Shown: piece after piece, positions 26,586 to 36,578 of the stretch
Layout: each line of letters opens with the position of its first letter
Position numbering within the stretch: position 1 is the stretch's first letter
Notes under the pieces: model-generated
What the model was told of the DNA's origin: nothing
Databases searched by the model: none
What the model saw: only the letters and a program-made list of their open reading frames with translations
NCBI RefSeq assembly: GCF_023715845.1
Contig: NZ_JAMBOR010000014.1
Location: 1-64,000, forward strand
Direction: 5' to 3'
Length of the DNA stretch: 64,000 nucleotides
Source of the DNA: Fictibacillus phosphorivorans
Lineage (GTDB): Bacteria; Bacillota; Bacilli; Bacillales; Fictibacillaceae
Translations under genes and position numbers: made by a program

Positions 26586-27326
26586 GTGAGTATCGATAAA
26601 CGCACTTTCCAAATAGACAATCAATGGAATATTATCCATCTGCCAGAGCGCCCAAATGGATTTGCGGTTATGATCATCGGTGATTGCAATCATTACGTTG
26701 ACGCTCATACCAGTCTCTGGAAACAAAGCACTGAACGCGCCCATCTAATTCAATCCCTCAAAGAACAAGGCTATACGATTTTTTATTCGAACTTATATGG
26801 ACGGAATTGGGGAAGTCCCAACGCTGTAACGCTTGCTAAAAGGCTTTACCATTATGTGATGAAACATGAAATATTAAATCCAAACATCCATATCATTGCA
26901 GAAGGCATGGGAACGCTGGTCGCCCTGCGGTTAATGGAAGAAATGGAACCTCAAATTCGCTCAGCTGTCTTTATCAATCCTTGTTTTGACTTGAAACATC
27001 ACTTTAACCACGAAAGGCAAAACCGCCTTTTCTATAAGCGGTTAGTGAGGGAAATAAGTGCGGCGTATCAAATAGAAGTACGTAAAGTCGCTTCTCTTAT
27101 TGATCAACTGCCAGATGTAAAAGATTTACATGCCAAAACACCTGTAAAAATCTGGCATGCTGCAAGAGGAGTTTCCTTCAACTTTCGAGACCATAGCCGT
27201 AAATATGAAAAGAGAAGACTCGAAATCCAGGCGCCTATAACGCTTTTAATACATGTACCAGAAAATACAATGAATCCTGCTAGAGCCTTCAGGGAATTTT
27301 TTAGAGAAAATGAAAAAGTGCTTTAA
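26586..27326 (+). CDS. Alpha/beta-hydrolase-like protein without the nucleophile serine
   Basis: 246 residues. The pattern resembles alpha/beta hydrolases (AVMIIGDCNHYV strand, ALRLMEEM helix after the elbow, a late His in the PENTMNPARAF region). Where GxSxG is expected the sequence reads AEGMGT, so the nucleophile Ser is replaced by Gly. It is probably a non-catalytic member or not a true hydrolase. GTG 26586 follows GAGGGGAGA. Its place between yjzD and comZ corresponds to B. subtilis yjaU (inferred). Confidence 0.7.
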   Translation: MSIDKRTFQIDNQWNIIHLPERPNGFAVMIIGDCNHYVDAHTSLWKQSTERAHLIQSLKEQGYTIFYSNLYGRNWGSPNAVTLAKRLYHYVMKHEILNPNIHIIAEGMGTLVALRLMEEMEPQIRSAVFINPCFDLKHHFNHERQNRLFYKRLVREISAAYQIEVRKVASLIDQLPDVKDLHAKTPVKIWHAARGVSFNFRDHSRKYEKRRLEIQAPITLLIHVPENTMNPARAFREFFRENEKVL

Positions 27327-27446
27327 CCCCATTGTTTCTTTTATTTGAAAACAAATGGGGTTTTTAAATGGGAAAAAAAGTATCGTAATTTAGGCTTCTC
27401 TCCCATAGGATAATAAGAAGAGAAAAACGAAACTGGAGGCTCATAC

Positions 27447-28343
27447 ATGAAAAAGGCACTTGTTACAGGGGCAGCAGGGTTTATCGGTTTTCATTTGTGC
27501 AGCCGATTATTAGATGAAGAAGTGGATGTCGTAGGAATCGATATGGCTGAGTCGCCAGACCGTATCGATTTTATTGCACGACATGCAGGATTTCAATATC
27601 TCCCACAAAATATTAATGAAGCAGATCTAAAGCCGTATACAAAAGACTGTGATGTAATCTTTCATCTTGCTTGTTCAATTAAACCTGATGCACCGTGGGC
27701 CAATATTGAAGAGGAAGTTCAAAGGCATGTTTCTATTCTGAAGAAAGTCGCTTCATTTGCCAATCCAGGTACCAAACTCATATATGTTTCTTCTTATGAT
27801 GTTTATGGAAAAAGACATGGAGATGTAATTGAAAATTCTCCTAAGAATCCTGAAACGCTTTTTGGCCTAATAAAATTAACCGAGGAAAATATGATTAAAC
27901 AATTAGCTGAAGAAAATGATTTTCCTTATGTCATAATGCGTTTGCCTACCGTCTACGGACCAGGACAGCCAGAACATCATACTTATCAGCAAGTGATATC
28001 CCAAGAGGATGAGAGGCAAGAACAAATTTCAAAAGATACCGTAACGGAAGATGTATTATTTGTAGAAGATGCGGCGGAAGCATTGTTCTTAGCAGGAAAA
28101 GCGCCTGCTAAAAATGAAATTTACAATATTTCTAGCGGTAAACCCAACCATTGGCTTGAGGGTCTTACTGAATTAAAAGCAGAAAAGCTGACGTTCACAG
28201 AGAAAAGAAAAATGCGAATTAAGGGAGAGAAAGCTGAGCAAGAACTCGGCTTTCGGGCAAAAACCAAAATCAAAGAAGGTATACAAAGACAGATCATGCA
28301 TTTTAAAAATAAGAAAACCAAGCCGAACTCTAATGAAATCTAA
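27447..28343 (+). CDS. NAD(P)-dependent epimerase/dehydratase-like protein
   Basis: 298 residues of the extended short-chain dehydrogenase fold. The Rossmann motif is GAAGFIGFHL at residues 8-17; DVIFHLACSIKP and VYVSSYDVYGKR-type strand IYVSSYDVYGKR follow. The usual YxxxK catalytic pair reads FGLIK, so the Tyr is Phe. YGPGQPEH matches the epimerase substrate loop. It may bind NAD without acting as a sugar epimerase. Substrate unknown. CTGGAGG precedes the ATG. Confidence 0.78.
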   Translation: MKKALVTGAAGFIGFHLCSRLLDEEVDVVGIDMAESPDRIDFIARHAGFQYLPQNINEADLKPYTKDCDVIFHLACSIKPDAPWANIEEEVQRHVSILKKVASFANPGTKLIYVSSYDVYGKRHGDVIENSPKNPETLFGLIKLTEENMIKQLAEENDFPYVIMRLPTVYGPGQPEHHTYQQVISQEDERQEQISKDTVTEDVLFVEDAAEALFLAGKAPAKNEIYNISSGKPNHWLEGLTELKAEKLTFTEKRKMRIKGEKAEQELGFRAKTKIKEGIQRQIMHFKNKKTKPNSNEI

Positions 28344-28348
28344 CTATA

Positions 28349-28387
28349 AGGTGGCCAGACGTTTAAGAAGTCTGTGCTACTTTTTTT
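28349..28387 (+). terminator. Terminator of the epimerase-like gene
   Basis: GGTGGCCAGAC pairs imperfectly with GTCTGTGCTAC and is followed by seven T. Confidence 0.75.
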
Positions 28388-28484
28388 GTTTCAGTCTATA
28401 AAAAAGTTTCTTGGATCCTTTTTTTTCTTTATAATAGTTTGGGGACTCTTTCTCCATGTAACAGAATGAGGAGGCTTTATAACG

Positions 28485-28664
28485 ATGAACAACGAACTTA
28501 ACATGAAATTTATGCAGATTGCGATGTCTCATATGCCTGAGGCAAAAGCTTTTTTAGAAGAAAAAGGAATTGAACTGGGAATGGAAGACATTCAACCGAT
28601 GCTCCAGCTTTTATTAAACGTCATGAATGACGCTTATGAACTCGGTAAAGAAGAAAACCAATAA
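28485..28664 (+). CDS. comZ: ComZ, competence regulator
   Basis: 59 residues. FMQIAMSHMPEAKAFLEEKG, GIELGMEDIQPMLQLLL and ending AYELGKEENQ match ComZ, which lowers comG expression in B. subtilis. In B. subtilis it follows med; no med-like gene is present here. GAGGAGG precedes the ATG. Position before fabH matches B. subtilis. Confidence 0.88.
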   Translation: MNNELNMKFMQIAMSHMPEAKAFLEEKGIELGMEDIQPMLQLLLNVMNDAYELGKEENQ

Positions 28665-28675
28665 GCTATGTAAGC

Positions 28676-28708
28676 AAAAAGCCAACCTGAGCGGGTTGGC
28701 TTTTTTTT
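28676..28708. terminator. Bidirectional terminator downstream of comZ
   Basis: AAAAAGCCAACC and GGTTGGCTTTTTTTT enclose a six-base loop; it serves comZ and the convergent YppG-like gene. Confidence 0.88.
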
Positions 28709-29018
28709 ACTTCTTTTTAAACGCGGAGAATATAGGTGATATCTGCTGAGCAACTTTAACAGATTGATCAATTACTGCAAAAATCTTATTGTAGTCCAGA
28801 GATCCTTCCTGCGTTCTGAAAGAATGTAAAAATGGGCGCGGTGGAAACGGCGGCTGAAACTGTGGTGCAGGCATTCCTCTAAAACCAGGCCCGCCAAAGC
28901 CTTGTGGAGGCATTCCCTGTCTCATATGAAGAGGATACTGCTGCCCATGGTTCATCGGATAACGTCCAGGAAACTGCGGAGGATACATCGGCTGTTGTTG
29001 ATGCAGAGGATTGTGCAT
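28707..29018 (-). CDS. Pro/Gly/Gln-rich YppG-like protein, probable spore coat component
   Basis: 103 residues. The first 65 are low-complexity Pro/Gln/Met/Gly (MHNPLHQQQPMYPPQFPGRY); the C-terminus FRTQEGSLDYNKIFAVIDQS then QQISPIF matches the tail pattern of YppG-family proteins. Such proteins are often spore-associated (family knowledge). TTAGGAGTGG precedes the ATG. Family assignment is tentative. Confidence 0.6.
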   Translation of the reverse strand: MHNPLHQQQPMYPPQFPGRYPMNHGQQYPLHMRQGMPPQGFGGPGFRGMPAPQFQPPFPPRPFLHSFRTQEGSLDYNKIFAVIDQSVKVAQQISPIFSAFKKK

Positions 29019-29133
29019 TTTGAACCACTCCTAATATCAATTTCACCAAACTTACATTTTTCTTCCTTACAGGATATGCCCTAAGCCCTTTATTGGTGAA
29101 AGAAAACAACTTAAACTAGACAAAATCGCGAAT

Positions 29134-29162
29134 TTGACATAAAATTAGTACCAGGTCATAAT
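29134..29162 (+). promoter_or_regulatory. Sigma-A promoter of fabH-fabF overlapped by a FapR box
   Basis: TTGACA (29134-29139) and CATAAT (29157-29162) are 17 bases apart. ATTAGTACCAGGTCATAAT (29144-29162) fills spacer and -10: the left half is a perfect FapR half-site and the right half is degenerate. FapR represses lipid genes until malonyl-CoA accumulates. Confidence 0.8.
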
Positions 29163-29231
29163 ATTTGATGTTAATTTGTAGGGAAAGCTATAACAATATT
29201 TTTAAAACTATAAAAACAAAGGGGTAATGTT

Positions 29232-30164
29232 ATGAATGCAGGAATCATTGGGATGGGCAGCTATATCCCTGAAAAAATTCTGGCGAACTCCGATCTTGAA
29301 AAAATGGTAGATACGAATGATGAGTGGATTCGAACTCGTACCGGAATCGTAGAACGCAGAATTGCAGCAGACAATGTAACAACTTCACATATGGCAAGGC
29401 ATGCTGCTGAAGAAGCCTTGAAAGAAGCAGGTTTAACAGGAGAAGACCTCGACATGATCATCGTCGCAACCGTAACTCCTGACAATCCATTTCCTTCCGT
29501 AGCTTGTCAGCTTCAAGATTATTTAGGTGCCAAGCATGCAGTGGCAATGGATGTCAGTGCTGCATGTGCAGGATTTATCTATGGAACAGTAGTAGCCAAA
29601 CAGTTTATTGAATCGGGCACATACAAAAACGTACTCGTTGTTGGAGCTGAAAAACTATCTAAAATTACGGATTGGGATGACCGCAATACGGCAGTATTGT
29701 TCGGTGACGGTGCAGGTGCAGCAATCTTGGCACCCGTAAGCGAAGGAAGAGGGATCCTTTCATTTGAATTAGGTTCTGATGGAACAGGTGCAAAGCATTT
29801 ATACCAAGATGAATTTATTCGTATGAATGGAAGAGAAGTTTTTAAATTCGCTGTAAGACAGATGGGAGAATCATCTCTAAGTGTCGTTCAAAAAGCTGGT
29901 CTTTCAAAAGAAGACGTAGACTTTTTGATTCCTCACCAGGCAAATATTAGAATTATGGAAGCTTCCAGAGAAAGACTTGAACTTCCGAAAGATAAAATGA
30001 TCGTAACGATTGATCAATTTGGCAATACATCTTCAGCTTCTATTCCAATGGCACTAAAAGAAGCATTAAAAGATGGTAAGATAAAAGAAGATCATACAAT
30101 CGTACTTGTTGGATTTGGTGGAGGCTTAACATGGGGTGCACTAGCCATTCGATGGGGCAGATAA
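29232..30164 (+). CDS. fabH: 3-oxoacyl-ACP synthase III (FabH)
   Basis: 310 residues. Catalytic Cys in [11 protein letters not shown], His in [13 protein letters not shown] and Asn in [11 protein letters not shown] complete the Cys-His-Asn triad. It condenses acyl-CoA with malonyl-ACP to start fatty acid synthesis. N-terminal [10 protein letters not shown] and [12 protein letters not shown] are family signatures. In an operon with fabF 41 bases downstream, under a FapR-type promoter. Confidence 0.96.
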   Translation: MNAGIIGMGSYIPEKILANSDLEKMVDTNDEWIRTRTGIVERRIAADNVTTSHMARHAAEEALKEAGLTGEDLDMIIVATVTPDNPFPSVACQLQDYLGAKHAVAMDVSAACAGFIYGTVVAKQFIESGTYKNVLVVGAEKLSKITDWDDRNTAVLFGDGAGAAILAPVSEGRGILSFELGSDGTGAKHLYQDEFIRMNGREVFKFAVRQMGESSLSVVQKAGLSKEDVDFLIPHQANIRIMEASRERLELPKDKMIVTIDQFGNTSSASIPMALKEALKDGKIKEDHTIVLVGFGGGLTWGALAIRWGR

Positions 30165-30205
30165 GCTGAATTTAACATACCTGATAAAGGAGAGTAGGTT
30201 TTATC

Positions 30206-31444
30206 ATGAAAAAAAGAGTAGTCGTAACGGGTTTAGGAGCTATAACTCCTCTTGGAAATAGTGTTGAAGAAACATGGAAAAAGATTTTAGAAGGACAGAG
30301 TGGGGTTGGACCGTTAACGAGAAGAAATCCAGAAAAGTTTCCTGTAAAAGTTGCTGCGGAAGCTACGGAGTTTGATCCAACAGCTTTTATGGATAAACGG
30401 GATGCTCGCAGAATGGATCGTTTTACACAATTTGCTGTAGCGGCATCACTTATGGCCGTTAAAGATGCAAACTTGGAAATCACCGAAGACATCGCACCTC
30501 GTGTGGGTGTTTGGATTGGTTCAGGTATCGGTGGAATGGATACACATGAAGAGCAGTTTAGAATTTTTGAAGAGAAAGGTGTTCGTCGTGTTAGTCCTTT
30601 CTTTGTACCAATGATGATTCCTGATATGGCTTCAGGTCAGGTTTCTATTGCAATCGGTGCACAAGGAATGAACTCTTGTACAGTAACTGCATGTGCATCA
30701 GGTGCAAACTCTATCGGAGATGCGTTCAAGGTGATTCAGCGTGGAGATGCTGATGTTATGGTAACAGGCGGAACGGAAGCCCCTATTACAGATATGGCAT
30801 TAGCAGGCTTTTGTCAGGCTGGTGCACTTTCAACAAATCCAGATCCGAATACAGCTAGCCGTCCATTCGATAAGAACCGCAGTGGATTTATTATCGGAGA
30901 AGGTGCTGGTATTCTCATTCTTGAAGAATACGAATTTGCTAAAAAGCGCGGAGCAAAAATCTATGCAGAAATCGTTGGATATGGTGCAACTGGAGATGCC
31001 TATCATATCACGCAGCCGGCTCCTGGAGGAGAAGGCGGTGCACGTGCAATGAGACAAGCCGTTGAAGACAGCGGTCTTGCTGTTGAGGATATCTCTTACA
31101 TTAATGCACATGGAACAAGTACTGATTTTAATGATAAATTCGAAACGGCTGCCATTAAAGCTGTCTTTAATGAGCAAGCCTATAAGATTCCTGTAAGTTC
31201 TACTAAATCAATGACAGGACATCTGCTTGGTGCTGCAGGCGGCATTGAAGCTATTTTCTCAGTAAAAGCGATTCAGGAAAGCATCCTGCCTCCAACCATC
31301 AACTATGAAACACCTGATGAGGAATGCGATCTTGATTATGTTCCTAATCAAGCAAGACAAGCCGAAGTGAAAGCTGTACTAAGCAATTCACTAGGTTTTG
31401 GCGGACATAATGCGTCTCTTGTGTTCAAAAAAATAGAAGAATAA
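30206..31444 (+). CDS. fabF: 3-oxoacyl-ACP synthase II (FabF)
   Basis: 412 residues. Active-site Cys in [13 protein letters not shown], His in [11 protein letters not shown] and His in [13 protein letters not shown] form the Cys-His-His triad of elongating ketosynthases. [16 protein letters not shown] opens the protein. It elongates acyl-ACP with malonyl-ACP. AAAGGAGAG precedes the ATG. Confidence 0.96.
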   Translation: MKKRVVVTGLGAITPLGNSVEETWKKILEGQSGVGPLTRRNPEKFPVKVAAEATEFDPTAFMDKRDARRMDRFTQFAVAASLMAVKDANLEITEDIAPRVGVWIGSGIGGMDTHEEQFRIFEEKGVRRVSPFFVPMMIPDMASGQVSIAIGAQGMNSCTVTACASGANSIGDAFKVIQRGDADVMVTGGTEAPITDMALAGFCQAGALSTNPDPNTASRPFDKNRSGFIIGEGAGILILEEYEFAKKRGAKIYAEIVGYGATGDAYHITQPAPGGEGGARAMRQAVEDSGLAVEDISYINAHGTSTDFNDKFETAAIKAVFNEQAYKIPVSSTKSMTGHLLGAAGGIEAIFSVKAIQESILPPTINYETPDEECDLDYVPNQARQAEVKAVLSNSLGFGGHNASLVFKKIEE

Positions 31445-31450
31445 TGAATA

Positions 31451-31489
31451 AAAACCCCGTTTCTATAGAGGAAACGGGGTTCTATTTTT
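31451..31489 (+). terminator. Terminator of fabH-fabF
   Basis: AAAACCCCGTTTC and GAAACGGGGTT surround a seven-base loop, followed by CTATTTTTC. Confidence 0.88.
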
Positions 31490-31581
31490 CAATTTGCGAA
31501 TTCCCTTATTTTAGAATAAAAAGGACAACCTCTGACTATACTGATTTTAAATACAAATCGGTAAAAAAGTGAGGGGTACAA

Positions 31582-32328
31582 ATGTTATACTTACGTGATG
31601 TTTGGGTCAACTGGTTTGAAGGAGAAGAGAATGGATATAACGTTTGTGAGTTTCATGAATGGAGAAAAGATGACTATATTGAACTCCTAGATCAAGTACC
31701 AATTCTAAAGGTTGAATCAACGCTTTTTCATTACATCGAAAATGATTTAAACGATCTTCCAGATGCCTTATTAGAAGAAGTGCATCAAAAAGCATATGTC
31801 AGAAAAAACAACCAGCGCGTACAGCTCGAACATTGCTTTATCATTACGGATGAGAAAAAATCGTTGATTGTAGATACAATGGGTTATAGAATTCCGATCA
31901 GAAAAAGCAGACTCATTCCAAGACAAGAACAGCTTGTTTTTGAAATGGCAGAGCAAACCGAAACAAAAGTTTACACATTCAGCGAAAAACAGATGAATAA
32001 AGAATATCATATCTTGTCACCTAATCCTGACAGCATGAGAGGGTTAACGAGAAAAGAAAGGCAGTTAAAACAACTTCTTTTTATGGCACTGGATCAACTC
32101 CATTCAACGAAAAATGTTGCTGAAATGAGGTATTGGTGCACGGAGTGGATGCCTGAGCAATACGGAAAAATTCAAAGAATGGATTTTGACGAAGCATGGG
32201 ACGCACTATATTGCGAGTTAAAAAACGGATGGTCAAAGCAGCATGAAGATATGTGTGAAAGACTTGTAAAAGGACAACCCTACTTTGAAAAGATTTGGGA
32301 GCTTGAGAATGGAACTCAAGTAAACTAA
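31582..32328 (+). CDS. yjbA: YjbA family (UPF0736) protein
   Basis: 248 residues. [20 protein letters not shown] and [19 protein letters not shown]-type segment [19 protein letters not shown] are characteristic of the YjbA family, which has no known function. Soluble, mixed alpha/beta, with [14 protein letters not shown] near the C-terminus. The position between fabF and trpS is as in B. subtilis. GTGAGGGG precedes the ATG. Confidence 0.92.
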   Translation: MLYLRDVWVNWFEGEENGYNVCEFHEWRKDDYIELLDQVPILKVESTLFHYIENDLNDLPDALLEEVHQKAYVRKNNQRVQLEHCFIITDEKKSLIVDTMGYRIPIRKSRLIPRQEQLVFEMAEQTETKVYTFSEKQMNKEYHILSPNPDSMRGLTRKERQLKQLLFMALDQLHSTKNVAEMRYWCTEWMPEQYGKIQRMDFDEAWDALYCELKNGWSKQHEDMCERLVKGQPYFEKIWELENGTQVN

Positions 32329-32340
32329 AACGTGCTATCT

Positions 32341-32381
32341 AAGAGCGATTCTATTTCTTATCGAATGGAATCGTTCTTTTT
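32341..32381 (+). terminator. Terminator of yjbA
   Basis: AGAGCGATTC pairs with GAATCGTTCT, followed by TTTTTAAATT. Confidence 0.8.
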
Positions 32382-32410
32382 AAATTCAAAAATTGCGTGA
32401 TTAATAAGGC

Positions 32411-32453
32411 AAAACTAAAAGGCTTAAGTCCGGTACAATACCGGACTCAAGCC
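32411..32453 (-). terminator. Terminator of trpS
   Basis: On the minus strand GGCTTGAGTCCGGT pairs with ACCGGACTTAAGCC and is followed by TTTTAGTTTT, 89 bases past the trpS stop. Confidence 0.82.
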
Positions 32454-32541
32454 CATGAAGCTGCCTAATGAAATAACCAGTCTAACTTTTTGGGGTCACT
32501 TCAATTTTGGTCGTTTTACTTGGGTATATTTGATGTTAAGG

Positions 32542-33534
<993 letters not shown>

Positions 33535-33559
33535 TCATCTCTCCTTTTTCTTTAAAAAT

Positions 33560-33845
33560 CAATATAAAAAGGCCCACACGTCTCCTTATATAAGGGACGA
33601 ATGGACCGCGGTGCCACCCTTTTAATTCTCATAAAATGAAAATCACTCGAATACGTACAGGAAATACCGATACGCTGCCCATTTATATCGTGCGGACATA
33701 TACACGTCTGAGCCTACTAAAAGGTTCGGTCAGAATGCTCCAAAGCCCATTCCATCATGATCCACTGCCTGTTTTCACCAGCCACAGGCTCTCTGAGAGC
33801 TTCACATCATGTACTCTTCTTCTTCATCACATTAATCTTTATTTT
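33560..33845 (-). promoter_or_regulatory. T-box riboswitch (tRNA-Trp) of trpS
   Basis: The minus strand carries the conserved T-box AAGGGTGGCACCGCGG (33605-33621), which pairs with the NCCA end of uncharged tRNA. It is followed by a terminator hairpin (CGTCCCTTAT...) ending in TTTTTAT at about 33565. Upstream sequence folds as Stem I (AGAGAGCCTGTGG... region). Two UGG triplets lie near 33737-33746; either may be the specifier, which I could not resolve. Confidence 0.9.
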
Positions 33846-33850
33846 TTAGT

Positions 33851-33879
33851 AGTATACACAAATTACAAGGCGTATGCAA
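33851..33879 (-). promoter_or_regulatory. Predicted promoter of the trpS T-box leader
   Basis: On the minus strand TTGCAT (33879-33874) and TATACT (33856-33851) are 17 bases apart, just upstream of the T-box. The -35 region lies inside the 3' end of the DUF3899 gene. Confidence 0.65.
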
Positions 33880-34234
33880 CGGCAATTGAAAGAAAGGTTA
33901 AAAATAAACCACTGTACAAGAATGATTTCATAAAAGAAACATTAACTCTTTCGGAAAGATGAAAATTTGATTTAAAAGAGATTTCATCTTGAACATCTGG
34001 TGTTTTTGATAAAGTCTTAACCACTTTTTTAAAACTAAAGGAGAAAAAGTCGAAAAATCCGCCTTTTACAACATATAATGCGATGCCGATCAATGCAATT
34101 GAAAGGGCAAAGTAAAAAAGAGTGTTTACGTATTTTTCAAGGGTCAATGGTCCAGAAGTTAAAAGAGCAACGATGAAAGCAATGGTGACCGGGAATGCTG
34201 AAATAACAAGGATTCTTCTTATGCTTATGTTCAT
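33863..34234 (-). CDS. DUF3899 membrane protein
   Basis: 123 residues with three hydrophobic segments (about 8-27, 38-58 and 100-121). VNTLFYFALSIALIGIALYV and the final FLYSGLFLTFLSIAVAYAL fit the DUF3899 family. Function unknown. GGAGGC lies about ten bases before ATG 34234. It is followed directly by the trpS promoter, so the two may also be co-transcribed. Confidence 0.75.
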   Translation of the reverse strand: MNISIRRILVISAFPVTIAFIVALLTSGPLTLEKYVNTLFYFALSIALIGIALYVVKGGFFDFFSFSFKKVVKTLSKTPDVQDEISFKSNFHLSERVNVSFMKSFLYSGLFLTFLSIAVAYAL

Positions 34235-34663
34235 TGATTAAGCCTCCAAGTAGTAAAAAATACACCGTGAATATTTAAAAATGTACCACTAAAATTTATG
34301 TATACCGTCAGACTATACTCCCATTGTAACAAATGAAATATAAAATTGACGAAAAATAATTAAAATCAAGCATTTAGTGAGAAGAATAGGAAATCGAGAA
34401 TGTAATATTACTGCTAGTTTACATATAAATTTGGAAACATTTGTAGAAAAGTAAGAAAAAATAGTCTATTACAACATAGTCCTTTATACCTATTTTCTGT
34501 TAAGGAAAAGTAATTATAATGGGCTTTTTGTAAAACTCTTAAAAAAAATAATTCCACAATTGTTTGAAAACTTGTATAATCGAACTTGTAGAAGAAAAGT
34601 CTGATAATTCTTGAGACTTTCATCTGCTAACAAATTAACAGGATAAAAAGGGGAGGTCGACTC
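34235..34663. other. Intergenic region upstream of oppA
   Basis: 429 very AT-rich bases with no credible gene. They contain the predicted oppA promoter at 34552-34580 and further TATACT/TATAAT-like boxes near 34303, 34311 and 34514. The many -10-like boxes fit a strongly and multiply controlled opp operon, but individual sites cannot be proved by eye. Confidence 0.6.
34552..34580 (+). promoter_or_regulatory. Predicted promoter of oppA
   Basis: TTCCAC (34552-34557), 17-base spacer, perfect TATAAT (34575-34580), 83 bases before the oppA start. Confidence 0.6.
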
Positions 34664-36343
34664 ATGAAGAAGTCAAAATGGTCATTGCTTCTTACGCTAG
34701 TTCTTGTTCTTAGCATGTTCCTAGCTGCTTGTAGTGGCAGCGGAGATAAGAACAATGCTGGTGAAAAGAAAGGCGGCGAAGGGGAAGCTAGTAAAAAACC
34801 AACGGAGCCACAAGTACTTAACATCCTTGATAGTGAAGAAATTCCTTCATTGGACTCTTCACAAGCAACAGACTCTGTTTCATTCGAAGTTTTGAACAAT
34901 GTTATGGAAGGTTTATACCGTCTTGATAAAGACAACAAACCTACTCCAGGTGTTGCAGAGAAACATGAAGTTAGTGAAGATGGAACAGTTTATACGTTCC
35001 ACCTAAATCCAAAAGCTACATGGAGCGATGGATCTAAAGTAACAGCTAACGACTTCGTATATGCTTGGAGAAAAGCATTACACCCAGATACTCTTTCTGA
35101 ATACGCTTATATCATGGGACCAATTAAGAACGCTAACGCGATTCAAACAGATGGTGACCCATTATTCGGTAAAGTAGAAGAGCTAGGTGTTAAAGCAGTT
35201 GATGAATCTACACTTGAAGTAACTCTTGAAGCTCCAGCTCCTTATTTCTTAGGATTAACTGGATTCGGAACTTTCTATCCACAAAAAGAAGAGTTTGTTA
35301 AGCAACAAGGCGACAAGTACGCTTTAGAAGCTAACACTCTACTATATAACGGTCCTTTCGTACTTAACGAGTGGAAACACAACGAAGGATGGCAGTACAA
35401 GAAGAATGATAAGTATTGGGATAAAGAAAATGTTAAGTTAGACGAAATTAACGTTAAAATCGTTAAAGACGTTGCTACAAGCGTAAACCTTTATGAAACT
35501 GGTCAAACAGATATCACTGGTCTTAGCATGGAATATGTTGACCAATACAAAGATAATGAAGATCTTTACACTCGTGGAGAAGCTACAGTATTCTTCCTAC
35601 GTTTAAACCAAAAATCAGAAGCTCTTAAGAACGTTAACATCCGTAAAGCAATTGACATGGCTTATGACAAGCAATCTATGGTAGATGTACTACTTAACAA
35701 TGGATCTACTCCTGCTTACTATCTAGTTCCTGGTGAGTTCACTCCTGGTCCAGATGGAGAAGACTTCCGTAAAACAAACGGCGACTTCGGCGGATATGAT
35801 TTAGAAAAAGCAAAAGAACTTTGGGCTAAAGGTCTTGAAGAAATCGGTAAGGATTCTGTTGAACTTGAGCTATTGAACTATGATACAGACGGCGCTAAAC
35901 AGATGGGTGAGTTCTTCAAGAACCAACTTGAAAAGAACCTGCCTGGAATCAAAATTAGCATTAAAGCACAACCATTTAAACAAAAGCTAGATTTAGAATC
36001 TAAAGGTGATTATGACTTCTCATATGCTGGTTGGGGTCCTGACTACCAAGATCCTATGACGTTCTTAGATATGTTCGTAACTAATGGTGCACATAACCAA
36101 ATGGCTTACTCAAATCCTGAGTATGACAAGTTAATCGAAGGTGCTAAGAAGGAAGCTGACGAAGAGAAACGTTGGCAAATGATGCTTGATGCTGAGAAAA
36201 TTCTTTTCGAAGACCAAGCGATCTCTCCACTATACCAACGTGGTGTAACTGGACTTCAAAAGCCATACGTAAAAGGCTTAGCTCATCACTTATTCGGAGC
36301 TGATGTTACTTATAAGTGGGCATATATTGAAGGAAAGCAATAA
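34664..36343 (+). CDS. oppA: Oligopeptide ABC transporter substrate-binding lipoprotein
   Basis: 559 residues. Signal peptide MKKSKWSLLLTLVLVLSMFL with lipobox LAAC (lipidated Cys23), then a family 5 peptide-binding fold (TFHLNPKATWSDGSKVTAND). It captures oligopeptides outside the membrane; in Bacillus this includes Phr signalling peptides for sporulation and competence. GGGGAGG precedes the ATG. Codon use is strongly biased (many ACT/GCT/AAC), as in highly expressed genes. A terminator separates it from oppB. Confidence 0.95.
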   Translation: MKKSKWSLLLTLVLVLSMFLAACSGSGDKNNAGEKKGGEGEASKKPTEPQVLNILDSEEIPSLDSSQATDSVSFEVLNNVMEGLYRLDKDNKPTPGVAEKHEVSEDGTVYTFHLNPKATWSDGSKVTANDFVYAWRKALHPDTLSEYAYIMGPIKNANAIQTDGDPLFGKVEELGVKAVDESTLEVTLEAPAPYFLGLTGFGTFYPQKEEFVKQQGDKYALEANTLLYNGPFVLNEWKHNEGWQYKKNDKYWDKENVKLDEINVKIVKDVATSVNLYETGQTDITGLSMEYVDQYKDNEDLYTRGEATVFFLRLNQKSEALKNVNIRKAIDMAYDKQSMVDVLLNNGSTPAYYLVPGEFTPGPDGEDFRKTNGDFGGYDLEKAKELWAKGLEEIGKDSVELELLNYDTDGAKQMGEFFKNQLEKNLPGIKISIKAQPFKQKLDLESKGDYDFSYAGWGPDYQDPMTFLDMFVTNGAHNQMAYSNPEYDKLIEGAKKEADEEKRWQMMLDAEKILFEDQAISPLYQRGVTGLQKPYVKGLAHHLFGADVTYKWAYIEGKQ

Positions 36344-36375
36344 ACTCTATTGAAAAATAGTAAATAGTTTTTCTC

Positions 36376-36414
36376 AGGAGAGTACATGTGTTCCTGACAT
36401 GTACTCTCTTTTTT
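36376..36414 (+). terminator. Partial terminator between oppA and oppB
   Basis: AGAGTACATGT pairs with ACATGTACTCT and is followed by seven T-rich bases. Read-through would give less permease than binding protein; inferred from position. Confidence 0.85.
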
Positions 36415-36578
36415 GCCTGTTAATTATTATTGTAATATTTTATGTGATGATGAAAGAAATCAGAAAATGTCGAAAAGAAAATATTTTCTATTGATATAAA
36501 ATATTTTGTCCCTTAAGATAGATATTACAGAAAGATTTCAGAACATTAAGTTTGAAACATTTGGGGGAGGTGTTTGTA

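Noticed and set aside
33636-33962. Plus-strand ORF of 108 codons
   Set aside because: Antisense to the trpS T-box leader and the DUF3899 end; no ribosome site or recognisable protein.
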